Position numbers and translations under genes: made by a program. A DNA stretch of 64,000 nucleotides from UBA4416 sp964543545 (GTDB taxonomy: Bacteria; Bacteroidota; Bacteroidia; B-17B0; Aurantibacillaceae), in contig CAZIYT010000003.1 in the NCBI GenBank assembly GCA_964543545.1, forward strand, positions 496,001 to 560,000, given 5' to 3'. The notes under the pieces are model-generated. The model did no database searches, was not told the origin of the DNA, and worked only from the letters and a program-made list of their open reading frames with translations. Shown piece after piece: positions 33,878 to 42,685 of the stretch (its first letter is position 1; each line of letters starts with the position of its first letter).

Positions 33878-35860
33878 TTAGGCTTCTTTGCAGGGAATTA
33901 CAAATGTTACCTTCACCCCCGACGCCGTGGGATCACGGTCTTTTTTATCTTCGATTACGATCCGGCATTTGTCCATGCGGTCGTGGTAAAGCGTTTCCAT
34001 GCGCTCCAGCGTGATTTTGGTTGCCAGCGATTCATACTGTTTTTCCGGATGACGCTGCTCTGCCGAAGCTTTCAGTCCTACGCCGTTATCCTCGATCACG
34101 CCTACCAGCATATCTTCTTCCCTGTAAAAACGGATTTGGATCTCTCCTTTTCTGTGTTGATGGAAACCTCCGTGCTCGATGGCATTCTCAATGAAGGGCT
34201 GCATCAGCATGGGCGGCACCAGCAAGAGGTCAGGCTCTATGTTTTCCCTGACATCAAAGCTATAGACAAAAGCGTGTCCTGTCCGCAATTGCTGTAATTC
34301 CATATAATGATTTAAAAATTTCAGTTCCGATTCCAGGCTGATGTAATCTTTTCTCGAAAAGTCGAGGATCATCCGCATCATAGCAGCAAACTGCGAGAGG
34401 TAAATGCCGGCCTGCAGGCTATCCTGTTTCATGATAAAATTCTGGATCGCATTCAATGAGTTGAAAATAAAATGCGGGTTCATTTGCGTCAACAGCAACT
34501 GTTGCTTCAGCAGGTTGTTCTTTTGCTGTTGGATAATTGTTTTCTGCCTGTAGTTTATGTACAGGAAATAAGCCGCCACAGCCATCAACACAAAAGCAGC
34601 CGACAGGATAATGATCCAGCGGTTCTTATTACCATTCCGGCGTTCTGCGGACATGTTCATCTCCGTCAGTTTTTTTTCCTGCTCAATTTTCACCAGCAAC
34701 TCTTTCTTTTCATACTCATACTGAAACTGCTGCTCCATTACTTTTTCTTTTACTTCCCGGTTTTGAATCGTATCGTGTAAACTCCTGCTCAGGTCATTCA
34801 TTTCAAAAGCATCCCGGTAATTGCCCGTAGCCTTATAGATCCAATAGAGTAATTGCGTGACCTGCGATTCGAGGTAGATCTCGTTTTTCTCCCGGCTTAG
34901 CTCCAGTGCTTTTTTCGCGTACAGAAGTGCTTCGGGATACTTCTTTAATTTCTCATAGGCCAATCCTACATGGTAATAGTTGGAGCCCTGGCCGTACAGG
35001 CTCTGGGCATCTTCAGCCTGCGTGATCGCCTGCTTCAGATGAGGGATAGCCTTCTCCCACTCGTCTTTCCAATAATACATTAATCCCTTGTGTGAGCTTA
35101 GCATTTCCTCACGAAAAGCTTCATCTTCATTCTCCAGGCGGTTTAAAACCACAATGCTGCTGTCCATCGTTGCGGCATATTCTTTCACCTTACCGGCGGC
35201 ATGATAAGCGATAGCCAGTTTTCCCATCGCATCTGCCAGGCCATGGTCATCGTTTGCCTTTTCAAAAACCCGGCATGCCAGCTGATGATTTTTGATCGCT
35301 TTTTCATAATTTCTCTGCCTGTAATAAAGCACCCCGATATGCATGTAAATATCACCCATTCCAAGATAATCCTTGAGTTCTTCGGTACGCCTCAGGGCGC
35401 TGTATAAGAGCTTCGTGCCTTCAATAAATCGTCCCCGCTCCGTATATATCAGGCCGATACTCAACTCACAGTAGGCTACGTGGATCCAGCTTTCTGCTTT
35501 CTTACCCAGCTCTATTCCTTTTTGATAGAGCGGAAGGGAACTGTCGGGAAAAGCCCTGCCCGAAAGAGAGAGCGCGGAGTTGTAGTAGGCATCGGCCTGG
35601 TGATAGTGATACATCTTCCATAACCTGCTGCCGGGCACAACACATGATGCTTTTGCTTCGGCCCAACGGATAATGAGGCGGTTGAAGGGAACATACTGCC
35701 CTGGCGGAAGGTGATCGGCCATATCACGCATGGCATCCAGGCGAAGGCTATCGTTTGTTCCATAGCGGATCACATGGTTCAGGGAGTCAAGATAAGCAGG
35801 CTGTGAGTGCAGACCGGTGGAGAGCACCAAAAGAAAGAAAAGAAAAAGGACCTTGCACAT
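33878..35860 (-). CDS. TPR sensor histidine kinase, LytS-like (HisKA_2/His_kinase type)
   Basis: 660-residue sensor kinase. A signal peptide (LFFLLVLSTGLHSQ) leads into a periplasmic region of about 350 residues with at least five TPR repeats (for example GDIYMHIGVLYYRQRNYEKA, GSNYYHVGLAYEKLKKYPEA). A coiled segment precedes one membrane helix (WIIILSAAFVLMAVAAYFLY, about 412-432). The cytoplasmic kinase is of the LytS type, with the phospho-acceptor His463 in QMNPHFIFNSLNAIQNF, the N-box PFIENAIEHGG and the G-box VIEDNGVGL. The TPR sensor is presumably occupied by a protein or peptide ligand. It is transcribed just upstream of, and almost certainly with, the LytTR regulator. Confidence 0.93.
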   Translation of the reverse strand: MCKVLFLFFLLVLSTGLHSQPAYLDSLNHVIRYGTNDSLRLDAMRDMADHLPPGQYVPFNRLIIRWAEAKASCVVPGSRLWKMYHYHQADAYYNSALSLSGRAFPDSSLPLYQKGIELGKKAESWIHVAYCELSIGLIYTERGRFIEGTKLLYSALRRTEELKDYLGMGDIYMHIGVLYYRQRNYEKAIKNHQLACRVFEKANDDHGLADAMGKLAIAYHAAGKVKEYAATMDSSIVVLNRLENEDEAFREEMLSSHKGLMYYWKDEWEKAIPHLKQAITQAEDAQSLYGQGSNYYHVGLAYEKLKKYPEALLYAKKALELSREKNEIYLESQVTQLLYWIYKATGNYRDAFEMNDLSRSLHDTIQNREVKEKVMEQQFQYEYEKKELLVKIEQEKKLTEMNMSAERRNGNKNRWIIILSAAFVLMAVAAYFLYINYRQKTIIQQQKNNLLKQQLLLTQMNPHFIFNSLNAIQNFIMKQDSLQAGIYLSQFAAMMRMILDFSRKDYISLESELKFLNHYMELQQLRTGHAFVYSFDVRENIEPDLLLVPPMLMQPFIENAIEHGGFHQHRKGEIQIRFYREEDMLVGVIEDNGVGLKASAEQRHPEKQYESLATKITLERMETLYHDRMDKCRIVIEDKKDRDPTASGVKVTFVIPCKEA

Positions 35861-35908
35861 AGAATGGTTTTCCGAAAATAAGAAAATATGTTCAGCTACA
35901 ACCGGAAA

Positions 35909-35945
35909 TAAAAAATCCTTCCAGTTTTTCTGAAAGGATCTTTAA
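35909..35945 (-). terminator. Intrinsic terminator after atpC
   Basis: Imperfect hairpin AAAAAATCCTTCCAG...CTGAAAGGATCTTT. On the minus strand it sits directly downstream of atpC and ends in a run of T. Confidence 0.8.
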
Positions 35946-35961
35946 AAAAATTGAACTAAAC

Positions 35962-36198
35962 TTACTCTGCCAATACGATCACGTTGTTTTTAAATACTTC
36001 CACAACACCGCCTTTTACAGGGAACTGGTGTGTGTTGTTATTATCTTCCGTTAATTCGATGGTGCCGTTTTTTAAGGTGGCAATCATGGCTGCGTGATTG
36101 TTGAGCACACCGAAAGAACCTTCAGCGCCCGGAAATACCGCAGACTTTACATGTCCTTCAAACAGTTTTTTATCGGGAGTAATAATTTCTAATTTCAT
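35962..36198 (-). CDS. atpC: ATP synthase F1 epsilon subunit
   Basis: 78-residue epsilon subunit of the F1F0 ATP synthase. It contains only the N-terminal beta-sandwich domain (LEIITPDKKLFEG, VKSAVFPGAEGSFGVLNNH, AMIATLKNGTIE) and lacks the C-terminal two-helix inhibitory arm found in longer epsilons (about 130-140 residues). Short forms are usual in Bacteroidota. Without the arm, the epsilon-type inhibition of ATP hydrolysis is not expected. It follows atpD in a two-gene unit, away from the other ATP synthase genes. Confidence 0.95.
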   Translation of the reverse strand: MKLEIITPDKKLFEGHVKSAVFPGAEGSFGVLNNHAAMIATLKNGTIELTEDNNNTHQFPVKGGVVEVFKNNVIVLAE

Positions 36199-36267
36199 TT
36201 TTCAGTTTCAGGTTTAAAGTTAAAAGTTTCAGGTTCTTAAACCCGAAACTTCAAACCAGGAATACTA

Positions 36268-37776
36268 TTATTTTGCTTCTGACAGGATTTTTTTACCTTT
36301 TTCAATGGCTTCTTCAATAGAACCAACCAGGTTGAACGCTGCTTCAGGATACTCATCCACTTTACCGTCGAGGATCATGTTGAAGCCTTTGATGGTTTCT
36401 TCGATAGGAACCAGTACACCTTTTAAGCCGGTGAACTGCTCTGCTACGTGGAAAGGCTGAGATAAGAAACGCTGAACACGGCGTGCGCGGTGTACGGTTA
36501 ATTTATCTTCCTCGCTTAACTCATCCATACCTAAGATGGCGATGATATCCTGTAATTCTTTGTAACGCTGTAAGGTATTTTTCACACGCTGAGCACAGTT
36601 GTAGTGTGCCTCACCGATTACGGAAGGTGTTAAGATCCTTGACGTAGAATCCAGAGGATCCACCGCAGGGTAAATACCTAACTCCGCAATTTTACGGCTT
36701 AATACGGTCGTTGCATCCAGGTGGGCGAAGGTTGTAGCCGGCGCCGGATCCGTTAAGTCATCCGCAGGCACGTATACCGCCTGCACGGAAGTAATGGAAC
36801 CTCTTTTGGTAGAAGTAATACGCTCCTGCATCGCACCCATTTCTGAGGCTAAGGTTGGTTGGTAACCTACCGCTGAAGGCATACGGCCTAATAAGGCTGA
36901 TACTTCGGCACCCGCCTGTGTAAAGCGGAAGATGTTATCCACGAAGAATAAGATATCACGGCCTTGTCCTGTACCATCCCCATCACGGAAATACTCCGCC
37001 ATGGTTAATCCTGATAAGGCTACACGGGCACGTGCTCCGGGAGGCTCGTTCATCTGACCGAACACGAGGGTTGCTTTTGAATCTTCCAGCGCTTTCAGAT
37101 CTACTTTCGACAGATCCCAGCCGCCTTTTTCCATATCGTGTTTGAATTCCTCGCCGTATTTAATTACGTCTGATTCGATGAACTCACGCAATAAGTCATT
37201 TCCTTCACGGGTACGCTCGCCTACACCGGCAAACACAGATAAACCGGCATACGCTTTCGCGATGTTGTTTACCAATTCCATGATCAATACGGTTTTACCT
37301 ACACCGGCACCACCAAACAAACCGATTTTACCACCTTTGGAGTAAGGCTCGATCAAATCGATTACTTTAATACCTGTAAATAATACTTCGGATGAAGTAG
37401 AAAGGTCTTCGAATCTCGGAGCAGCGCGGTGAATAGATACACCGTCGTCTTTTTTCATGGTGTTGATCCCATCGATGGCATCACCTACCACGTTGAACAA
37501 GCGGCCTTTTACTTTGTCGCCGATTGGCATTTTGATAGCCGAACCTGTCATCTTCACATTCATACCACGGCAAAGGCCGTCGGTACTGTCCATGGCGATG
37601 GTACGTACTGTATCTTCACCGATGTGTTTTTGAACTTCGAGGATTAATGGTGTTCCGCCTTCGCGAACTATTTCCAATGCATCAAGGATATTAGGCAGTT
37701 TCCCGCCGTTCAAATCAAAACTTACGTCCACTACGGGACCAATAACTTGAGCAATTTTACCAACCTGGTTAGACAT
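36268..37776 (-). CDS. atpD: ATP synthase F1 beta subunit
   Basis: 502-residue catalytic beta subunit. The P-loop is GGAGVGKTVLIMEL and the catalytic glutamate lies in GVGERTREGNDL. Other hallmarks are SALLGRMPSAVGYQPTLA and ALSGLTMAEYFRD. It starts at ATG 37776 (MSNQVGKIAQVIGPVVDVSF); the frame extends to a TTG that is not credible. A complete -33/-7 promoter lies 28 nt upstream. In Bacteroidota, atpD and atpC often form a separate unit from atpBEFHAG, as here. It makes ATP at the inner membrane together with alpha subunits encoded elsewhere. Confidence 0.97.
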   Translation of the reverse strand: MSNQVGKIAQVIGPVVDVSFDLNGGKLPNILDALEIVREGGTPLILEVQKHIGEDTVRTIAMDSTDGLCRGMNVKMTGSAIKMPIGDKVKGRLFNVVGDAIDGINTMKKDDGVSIHRAAPRFEDLSTSSEVLFTGIKVIDLIEPYSKGGKIGLFGGAGVGKTVLIMELVNNIAKAYAGLSVFAGVGERTREGNDLLREFIESDVIKYGEEFKHDMEKGGWDLSKVDLKALEDSKATLVFGQMNEPPGARARVALSGLTMAEYFRDGDGTGQGRDILFFVDNIFRFTQAGAEVSALLGRMPSAVGYQPTLASEMGAMQERITSTKRGSITSVQAVYVPADDLTDPAPATTFAHLDATTVLSRKIAELGIYPAVDPLDSTSRILTPSVIGEAHYNCAQRVKNTLQRYKELQDIIAILGMDELSEEDKLTVHRARRVQRFLSQPFHVAEQFTGLKGVLVPIEETIKGFNMILDGKVDEYPEAAFNLVGSIEEAIEKGKKILSEAK

Positions 37777-37803
37777 GTTATGTGTGATTTTTAAATTCGG
37801 GTG

Positions 37804-37834
37804 CAAATGTATGGCTTTTAGTCAAAACGACAAA
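37804..37834 (-). promoter_or_regulatory. atpDC promoter (TTTG-N19-TAnnTTTG)
   Basis: On the minus strand a TTTG (37834-37831) is followed after 19 nt by TACATTTG (37811-37804). This is the full Bacteroidota -33/-7 arrangement. The predicted start gives a leader of roughly 20 nt before the atpD ATG. Confidence 0.75.
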
Positions 37835-37992
37835 CCAAAAAACGGATTTTTAGACGAATAATTAAAGGATTTATTCACAATTCCGGCATTTTACTCACTT
37901 TTACAATCTGCTCTAAACCAAGGCTCAATATACGGGGTTATTATTATCTTTAAGCTCCTGTTTTTTTAATTAAAGAAAGCGCATTTAACTCC

Positions 37993-39603
37993 ATGCTACA
38001 CGAGAACCTTTTATTGATTATTTCCCTGCTCTTTGCGGTTTCCATGCTGGTAATGCTCGGCCAGAAGCTCCGCATCTCCTACCCTATTTTCCTGGTCATC
38101 GGCGGGCTTCTCATCAGCCTCATTCCCGGGATCCCCACCATTACCATCGATCCTGATCTTGTATTCCTGATCTTTCTGCCTCCCCTGCTCTATGAAGCCG
38201 CCTGGTACACCTCCTGGCAGAGCTTCTGGAAGTGGAAACGCCCGATAGGCCTCCTGGGCTTTGGGCTGGTGCTCTTCACCTCCTGCATTGTAGCCTGGTT
38301 TTCGAGCGAAATGATCCCCAATTTCACGCTGGCGCTGGGCTTTCTGCTGGGTGGCATCATCTCCCCACCCGATGCGGTGGCTGCCACTTCCGTACTCAAA
38401 GGCTTGAAGATCCCGAAGCGCGTGGTGACCATCCTCGAAGGGGAAAGCCTTGTGAACGACGCTTCCAGCTTAATCGTGTTCCGCTTTGCTCTGGCAGCGG
38501 TCACTTCCGGCAGCTTTGTTTTTCAAAAGGCCGCTACGAGCTTTTTCCTGGTGACCGTGATGGGCATTGTGATCGGCCTTGTGGTGGCCCATTTGTTTTA
38601 TGCCATCCACCGCTGGCTGCCCACCTCCTCCAACATCGATACGGCCCTCACCTTCATGGCGCCTTATTTCATGTATATTACAGCCGAGCATTTTCATTTT
38701 TCGGGTGTGATGGCCGTAGTTACCGGCGGGCTCTTCCTCTCATACCGCTCGCACGAAATCCTGAACTACAACTCCCGCCTCCAGACCACGGGCGTATGGT
38801 CTACCGTTACCTTTATCCTCAATGGCATCGTGTTTATCCTCATCGGCCTGCAGCTGCCGGTGATCGTCGGAGGCCTCACCGACTATTCCTTTGGCGTAGC
38901 GGTAAAATACGGGCTTATCATCAGCCTGCTCACAATTCTTATCCGCATGGTATGGGTATACCCGGCCACCTTCATTCCGCGCTGGCTCAACAAGAGCATC
39001 CGCACCAGTGAAAAGAAACCGGGATTCGGCGCGGTGTTCTTAGTAAGCTGGGCAGGCATGCGCGGAGTGGTTTCCCTGGCCTCGGCGCTGGCGATACCGC
39101 TGACGCTGGCTAACGGCGAAGCCTTTCCCGAACGGAACCTGATCCTGTTCATTACCTTCATTGTGATCCTTGTCACGCTAGTGATCCAGGGCTTGAGCCT
39201 GCCTTTTATCATCAAATACATGAAGATCGAAGCGGATGATGAAACGGCCCCGGTAGAGGAACAGGAAGCCGGGATCCACCTAAGGCTTGCCAAAGCGGCA
39301 CTGCAAACGCTGGAAGAAAAATATACCAAAGAAGTGGACGAAAACGAGCTGGTGAAAAATCTGAAAGACCGGCTTGAAAACGATATTTCGCTCACAGCAC
39401 AGCGCATGGAATCGCTGGAATGCGACGACAACCAGGCCAGCGAAATCAGGATATACAATAGCGTGCTGATTGAGATCATTAATGTGCAACGCCGGGAATT
39501 AATCGTGCTGCGCCAGGAAAAGGCCTTCGAAGATGAGCTGTTGCGTAAGCAAACCGAACAACTCGATCTGAACGAAGCGCGTCTGAGTATTAAAATAGCC
39601 TGA
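37993..39603 (+). CDS. Na+/H+ antiporter (CPA1/NhaP-like)
   Basis: 536-residue cation/proton antiporter. About 12 membrane helices occupy residues 5-410, including the CPA1 signature LLGGIISPPDAVAATSVL with paired LEGESLVNDASSLIVF, where ND is the transport motif of the antiporter core. SWAGMRGVVSLASALAIPL is another family hallmark. The last 120 residues are a soluble, helical cytoplasmic domain (VEEQEAGIHLRLAKAALQTL), probably regulatory. It exchanges Na+ or K+ for H+ across the inner membrane to control internal pH. It starts at ATG 37993, divergent from atpD; sharing the spacer with the ATP synthase unit fits an ion-balance theme but may be chance. Confidence 0.92.
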   Translation: MLHENLLLIISLLFAVSMLVMLGQKLRISYPIFLVIGGLLISLIPGIPTITIDPDLVFLIFLPPLLYEAAWYTSWQSFWKWKRPIGLLGFGLVLFTSCIVAWFSSEMIPNFTLALGFLLGGIISPPDAVAATSVLKGLKIPKRVVTILEGESLVNDASSLIVFRFALAAVTSGSFVFQKAATSFFLVTVMGIVIGLVVAHLFYAIHRWLPTSSNIDTALTFMAPYFMYITAEHFHFSGVMAVVTGGLFLSYRSHEILNYNSRLQTTGVWSTVTFILNGIVFILIGLQLPVIVGGLTDYSFGVAVKYGLIISLLTILIRMVWVYPATFIPRWLNKSIRTSEKKPGFGAVFLVSWAGMRGVVSLASALAIPLTLANGEAFPERNLILFITFIVILVTLVIQGLSLPFIIKYMKIEADDETAPVEEQEAGIHLRLAKAALQTLEEKYTKEVDENELVKNLKDRLENDISLTAQRMESLECDDNQASEIRIYNSVLIEIINVQRRELIVLRQEKAFEDELLRKQTEQLDLNEARLSIKIA

Positions 39604-39708
39604 TGCTTTGCAACGATGCACATACACCTTCAAAAAAATCATGCAATTGATGAGGCCGTTTGTGTTTTTTTACTAAATTAGCTTATCCCCAGCTAAAACT
39701 TTACAGTT

Positions 39709-41040
39709 ATGTTAAGATCCAGCTTATGGCTGTTGCTGTTTTTTTGTTTTACACAATCTTACAGCCAGGACAGCACATTTACGTTTCAGGGGAAAGTCAT
39801 TGACTTCAGCAACAAAATCCCTCTCGCCCATGTCAGCATACTGATTAACGGGACACTCCGGGGAACCGAAACAGATAGCATCGGACACTTTTCGTTTTCT
39901 ATCGCAGGCGAACGCAAATTGCTTAAATTTTCTTTGTTAGGTTATGAAACCGTGTATGTGGATCCTTATTTACAGCCCGGTAAAGAGCGACTGATAGGCA
40001 TGAAGCAAAAAGCTAAGCTTATGGATGAAGTGCTCATTTCCGGTAATGCCATACAGCCCATCGCCAAAAGTAAACGAAGCTATGTGCTGGATTATGATTT
40101 TTACGATGATCATATTTTGCTGATTTCTTACGGACTCAGCCAGTCAAGTTATAAACTGGTCCTGATAAATGAAACGGGAGATACGCTAAGTATAATCAAA
40201 GCACCGGAAATGCCGGTCAGGTTGTTTAAAGACTGCCTCGGAAACCATTATGTGGTTTGTAAAAAAAACATTTACCAGGTATATTACGACAAGGCCTCGC
40301 TTCGTTTCCTTCCCCCTCAAAGCATCAACGATCTGAATAACATATTGATGCCTTGTATTGCCCAGGACTCATCCAATCTGTACCTGATTGTCAAAGAAGG
40401 CCCCGGCACGGTAAGCATTAATGAATTTCATGATTTTGATGCGAGCCACACCGGTTTAACCTATTATTATGTTACTAAAGAGCGCAAGCTGAAAAAACCG
40501 CTTCTCAGCATTGTAGATGCAGAATCTCTGGGGATGAGGGTGGATGAAAAACGCTTATTAGATGCCAAAGAGGAAGGCCGCAAATCACTTTCATCTTCGT
40601 CTAAACACAGGGAAAAACCTATATTGAAAAGCTTTGATGCCCTATTCGGCGAAACCACCGTATACAAAGAAATATACGCACCGCTTTACGTAATTAAAAA
40701 CCAACTGTATGTATTCAATTTCATAAATTCAAAATTGCAATCCTTCTCTCCTTCCGGAAATCTTTTAAAGGAAGTGAACATGACGGTTCACAGAGACCTC
40801 AAATGGAAAAGAAGCATGTGCATTGATGAAAAACTGAGCAAAGCCTATACCTTATTCGAAAAAAAGGGTATTTCCGAATTAAAAGAAATAGATGTACAAA
40901 CAGGGAAAGAATGCCACTCCGAGAAAATACCTCGTGCATTTGCGGAAAATATAAAAATCAACAATGGCTATATTTATTTTCTTCATAAAGGAGATGAGTT
41001 CGATGACACCAGGTATCTGTCAAAACTCAAAATACATTAG
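39709..41040 (+). CDS. CarboxypepD_reg-domain secreted beta-propeller-like protein
   Basis: 443-residue exported protein. The signal peptide ends at FTQSYSQ. Residues 25-110 form a carboxypeptidase-regulatory-like domain (FQGKVIDFSNKIPLAHVSIL, GTETDSIGHFSFSI, FSLLGYETVYV) of the type seen at the N-terminus of TonB-dependent receptors. The remaining 330 residues contain recurrent four-stranded units (YDFYDDHILLISYG; LFKDCLGNHYVVCKKNIYQV; IYAPLYVIKNQLYVFNFIN) that suggest a six-bladed beta-propeller. There is no barrel or sorting domain. The gene looks richer in A+T than most neighbours. The function is unknown; surface or periplasmic ligand binding is likely. Confidence 0.75.
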   Translation: MLRSSLWLLLFFCFTQSYSQDSTFTFQGKVIDFSNKIPLAHVSILINGTLRGTETDSIGHFSFSIAGERKLLKFSLLGYETVYVDPYLQPGKERLIGMKQKAKLMDEVLISGNAIQPIAKSKRSYVLDYDFYDDHILLISYGLSQSSYKLVLINETGDTLSIIKAPEMPVRLFKDCLGNHYVVCKKNIYQVYYDKASLRFLPPQSINDLNNILMPCIAQDSSNLYLIVKEGPGTVSINEFHDFDASHTGLTYYYVTKERKLKKPLLSIVDAESLGMRVDEKRLLDAKEEGRKSLSSSSKHREKPILKSFDALFGETTVYKEIYAPLYVIKNQLYVFNFINSKLQSFSPSGNLLKEVNMTVHRDLKWKRSMCIDEKLSKAYTLFEKKGISELKEIDVQTGKECHSEKIPRAFAENIKINNGYIYFLHKGDEFDDTRYLSKLKIH

Positions 41041-41067
41041 ACGCTATTTTATTGATGCATTAAAGAA

Positions 41068-41427
41068 TCAGGCTTTCCTGTTTACCAAATCCACCACCAG
41101 CTCCGGTGGGCGGCCAATGATGGCAGTATAACCATCGATCACAATAGGCCGCTCAATAAGGATAGGATTTTCAAGCAGAATCTGGATCCACTCTTCATTG
41201 GTGAATTTTTTGTCCTTGAATTTTTTCAAATACAATTCCTCTTTCTTTCTCACAATATCCACTGCTTTTACGCCCAGCTTGGCCAGGATAGACTTCAGCT
41301 CTTTCTTCGTGATCTTTTCTTTTAAGTATTCGATCACCTCGATCTCACAGCTTTCGCCTTCCAAAAAATTGAGGGCTTCCCGGCACTTGCTGCAACGGGG
41401 GTTATAGAGGATCTGAATTTTTTTCAC
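41068..41427 (-). CDS. ArsC/Spx-family reductase-like protein
   Basis: 119-residue thioredoxin-fold protein of the ArsC/Spx/YfgD family. The redox loop is NPRCSKCREALNFLE, with Cys12 in the ArsC position and a second Cys15 making a CxxC. ENPILIERPIVIDGYTAIIGRPPE contains the conserved Arg of the glutaredoxin-type arsenate reductases. It is usually annotated arsC, but without other ars genes here the physiological role may be general thiol chemistry. The start is GTG at 41427; no ATG is available. It precedes an AT-rich inverted repeat that separates it from prfB. Confidence 0.85.
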   Translation of the reverse strand: MKKIQILYNPRCSKCREALNFLEGESCEIEVIEYLKEKITKKELKSILAKLGVKAVDIVRKKEELYLKKFKDKKFTNEEWIQILLENPILIERPIVIDGYTAIIGRPPELVVDLVNRKA

Positions 41428-41461
41428 AAGTTGATTTTATAAAATACTGATAATTGGTTTT

Positions 41462-41549
41462 AAATAATTACGAATGTATACGAATATACAAATGCGTTTT
41501 TTGCTTACGCAGATTCGTATATTCGTATTATTTCGTAATCGTAATTATT
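41462..41549. repeat. AT-rich inverted repeat between prfB and arsC-like gene
   Basis: TAATTACGAATGTATACGAA...on the left is mirrored by ATTCGTATATTCGTATTATT and TCGTAATTA on the right. A centre with TGCGTTTTTTGCTTACGCA can form a hairpin (TGCG...CGCA). It directly follows the prfB stop and can form a large cruciform. Similar ACGAATATACGAAT strings are, from memory, scattered in Bacteroidota intergenic DNA. Confidence 0.7.
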
Positions 41550-42642
41550 TTATTTTCGTTTCCCCTGACTCATGAGGAAAGTCTTCAAAAGCTCGTCGAT
41601 GTTTCCGTCGAGCACACTTTCCGCATCGGTAATTTTTAATTCGGTGCGGTGGTCATTCACCATTTTATAGGGATGCAGGACATAGCTCCTGATCTGCGAG
41701 CCCCACTCGATTTTCATCTTTCCTTCTTCTACAGCATCACGCGCTTCATTGCGTTTACGCATCTCCAGCTCGTAGAGCTGCGAGCGGAGCATCTGCATGG
41801 CCTTTTCGCGGTTACCCAGCTGCGAGCGTTCTACCTGGCACACCACCACAATACCGGTAGGCTTGTGGGTGAGCTGTACTTTCGATTCTACCTTATTTAC
41901 GTTCTGTCCTCCAGCACCGCCGCTTCGCGAGGTACTCATTTCAATATCGTTCGGGTGAATGTTGATCTCGATGGTATCATCTACTACCGGGTACACGTAC
42001 ACGGATGCAAAAGAAGTATGCCTCTTGGCATTGGAATCAAAAGGACTGATGCGCACCAAACGGTGTACACCATTCTCTCCTTTGAGGTTGCCATACGCAT
42101 AGTCGCCGTCGATCTGGATAGATACGGATTTGATACCGGCCACATCGCCGTCGCTGCGGTCGAGCTCGGTGAGCTTGAAGCCATTCTTTTCTGCCCACAT
42201 CATATACATACGCTCGAGCATGCTCGCCCAGTCGCAGCTTTCCGTTCCTCCCGCACCCGCATTGATCTGCAGCACGCAGCTCAGGGCATCGTCCGGAGAA
42301 TTAAGCATGTTTTTGAATTCCACATCATCGAGGATCTTAGCCGCAGCCTGGTAAAGCTCTTCGGCATCTTTCTCCTCAGCATCTCCCGATTTGAAAAACT
42401 CATACATGGTATCGAGGTCCTCGATCGCGGAGGTGAGCTTATCATAGGAGCTTACCCACGACTTGCGCGCTCTTACTTCTTTTAATACAGCTTCCGCTTT
42501 TTTGGAATCGGCCCAGAAATTGGGATCAAGGGTTTTTTCTTCGAGCTCCCTCAGCTCGTGGCTCTTCTTATCGTAGTCAAAGAAACCCCTTCAGAGCGAT
42601 ATGTCGTTCGTGAAGGTCCTTAAGTTGGTCTGTTGTAAACAT
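41550..42642 (-). CDS. prfB: Peptide chain release factor 2 with programmed +1 frameshift
   Basis: 363-residue RF2 when read through its programmed frameshift. The start ATG (42642) encodes MFTTDQLKDLHERHIALKGF, then an in-frame TGA at 42579-42577 follows CTT. The surrounding AAGGGGTTTCTTTGAC is the classic RF2 recoding site: an internal Shine-Dalgarno-like AAGGGG, slippery CTT, stop TGA, C. Shifting +1 joins to DYDKKSHELRELEE and the rest. The RF2-specific SPF anticodon-like motif (RISPFDSNAKR) and the GGQ catalytic motif (SGGAGGQNVNKVE) are present. RF2 releases peptides at UGA and UAA and regulates its own synthesis through this site. The continuous frame alone starts only at 42407 and would lose the N-terminus. 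Confidence 0.96.
42576..42591 (-). promoter_or_regulatory. Programmed +1 ribosomal frameshift site of prfB
   Basis: AAGGGGTTTCTTTGAC on the minus strand: the purine-rich element, the CTT slippery codon and the TGA stop followed by C, as in bacterial RF2 genes. It gives autoregulation: low RF2 slows termination at TGA and favours the shift. Confidence 0.95.
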
Positions 42643-42646
42643 GGCG

Positions 42647-42654
42647 CAAAGGTA
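42647..42654 (-). promoter_or_regulatory. -7 promoter element TACCTTTG upstream of prfB
   Basis: TACCTTTG matches TAnnTTTG and ends 4 nt before the upstream ATG of prfB on the minus strand. This position supports the upstream ATG as the real start and implies a very short leader. Confidence 0.65.
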
Positions 42655-42685
42655 TAACTAATTATGAAAGTATGAAATTCAACCC

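Noticed and set aside
38232..39011. 259-codon alternative-frame ORF inside the Na+/H+ antiporter gene
   Set aside because: Overlaps the antiporter on the same strand; composition (His/Pro/Arg/Gly) is a frame shadow.
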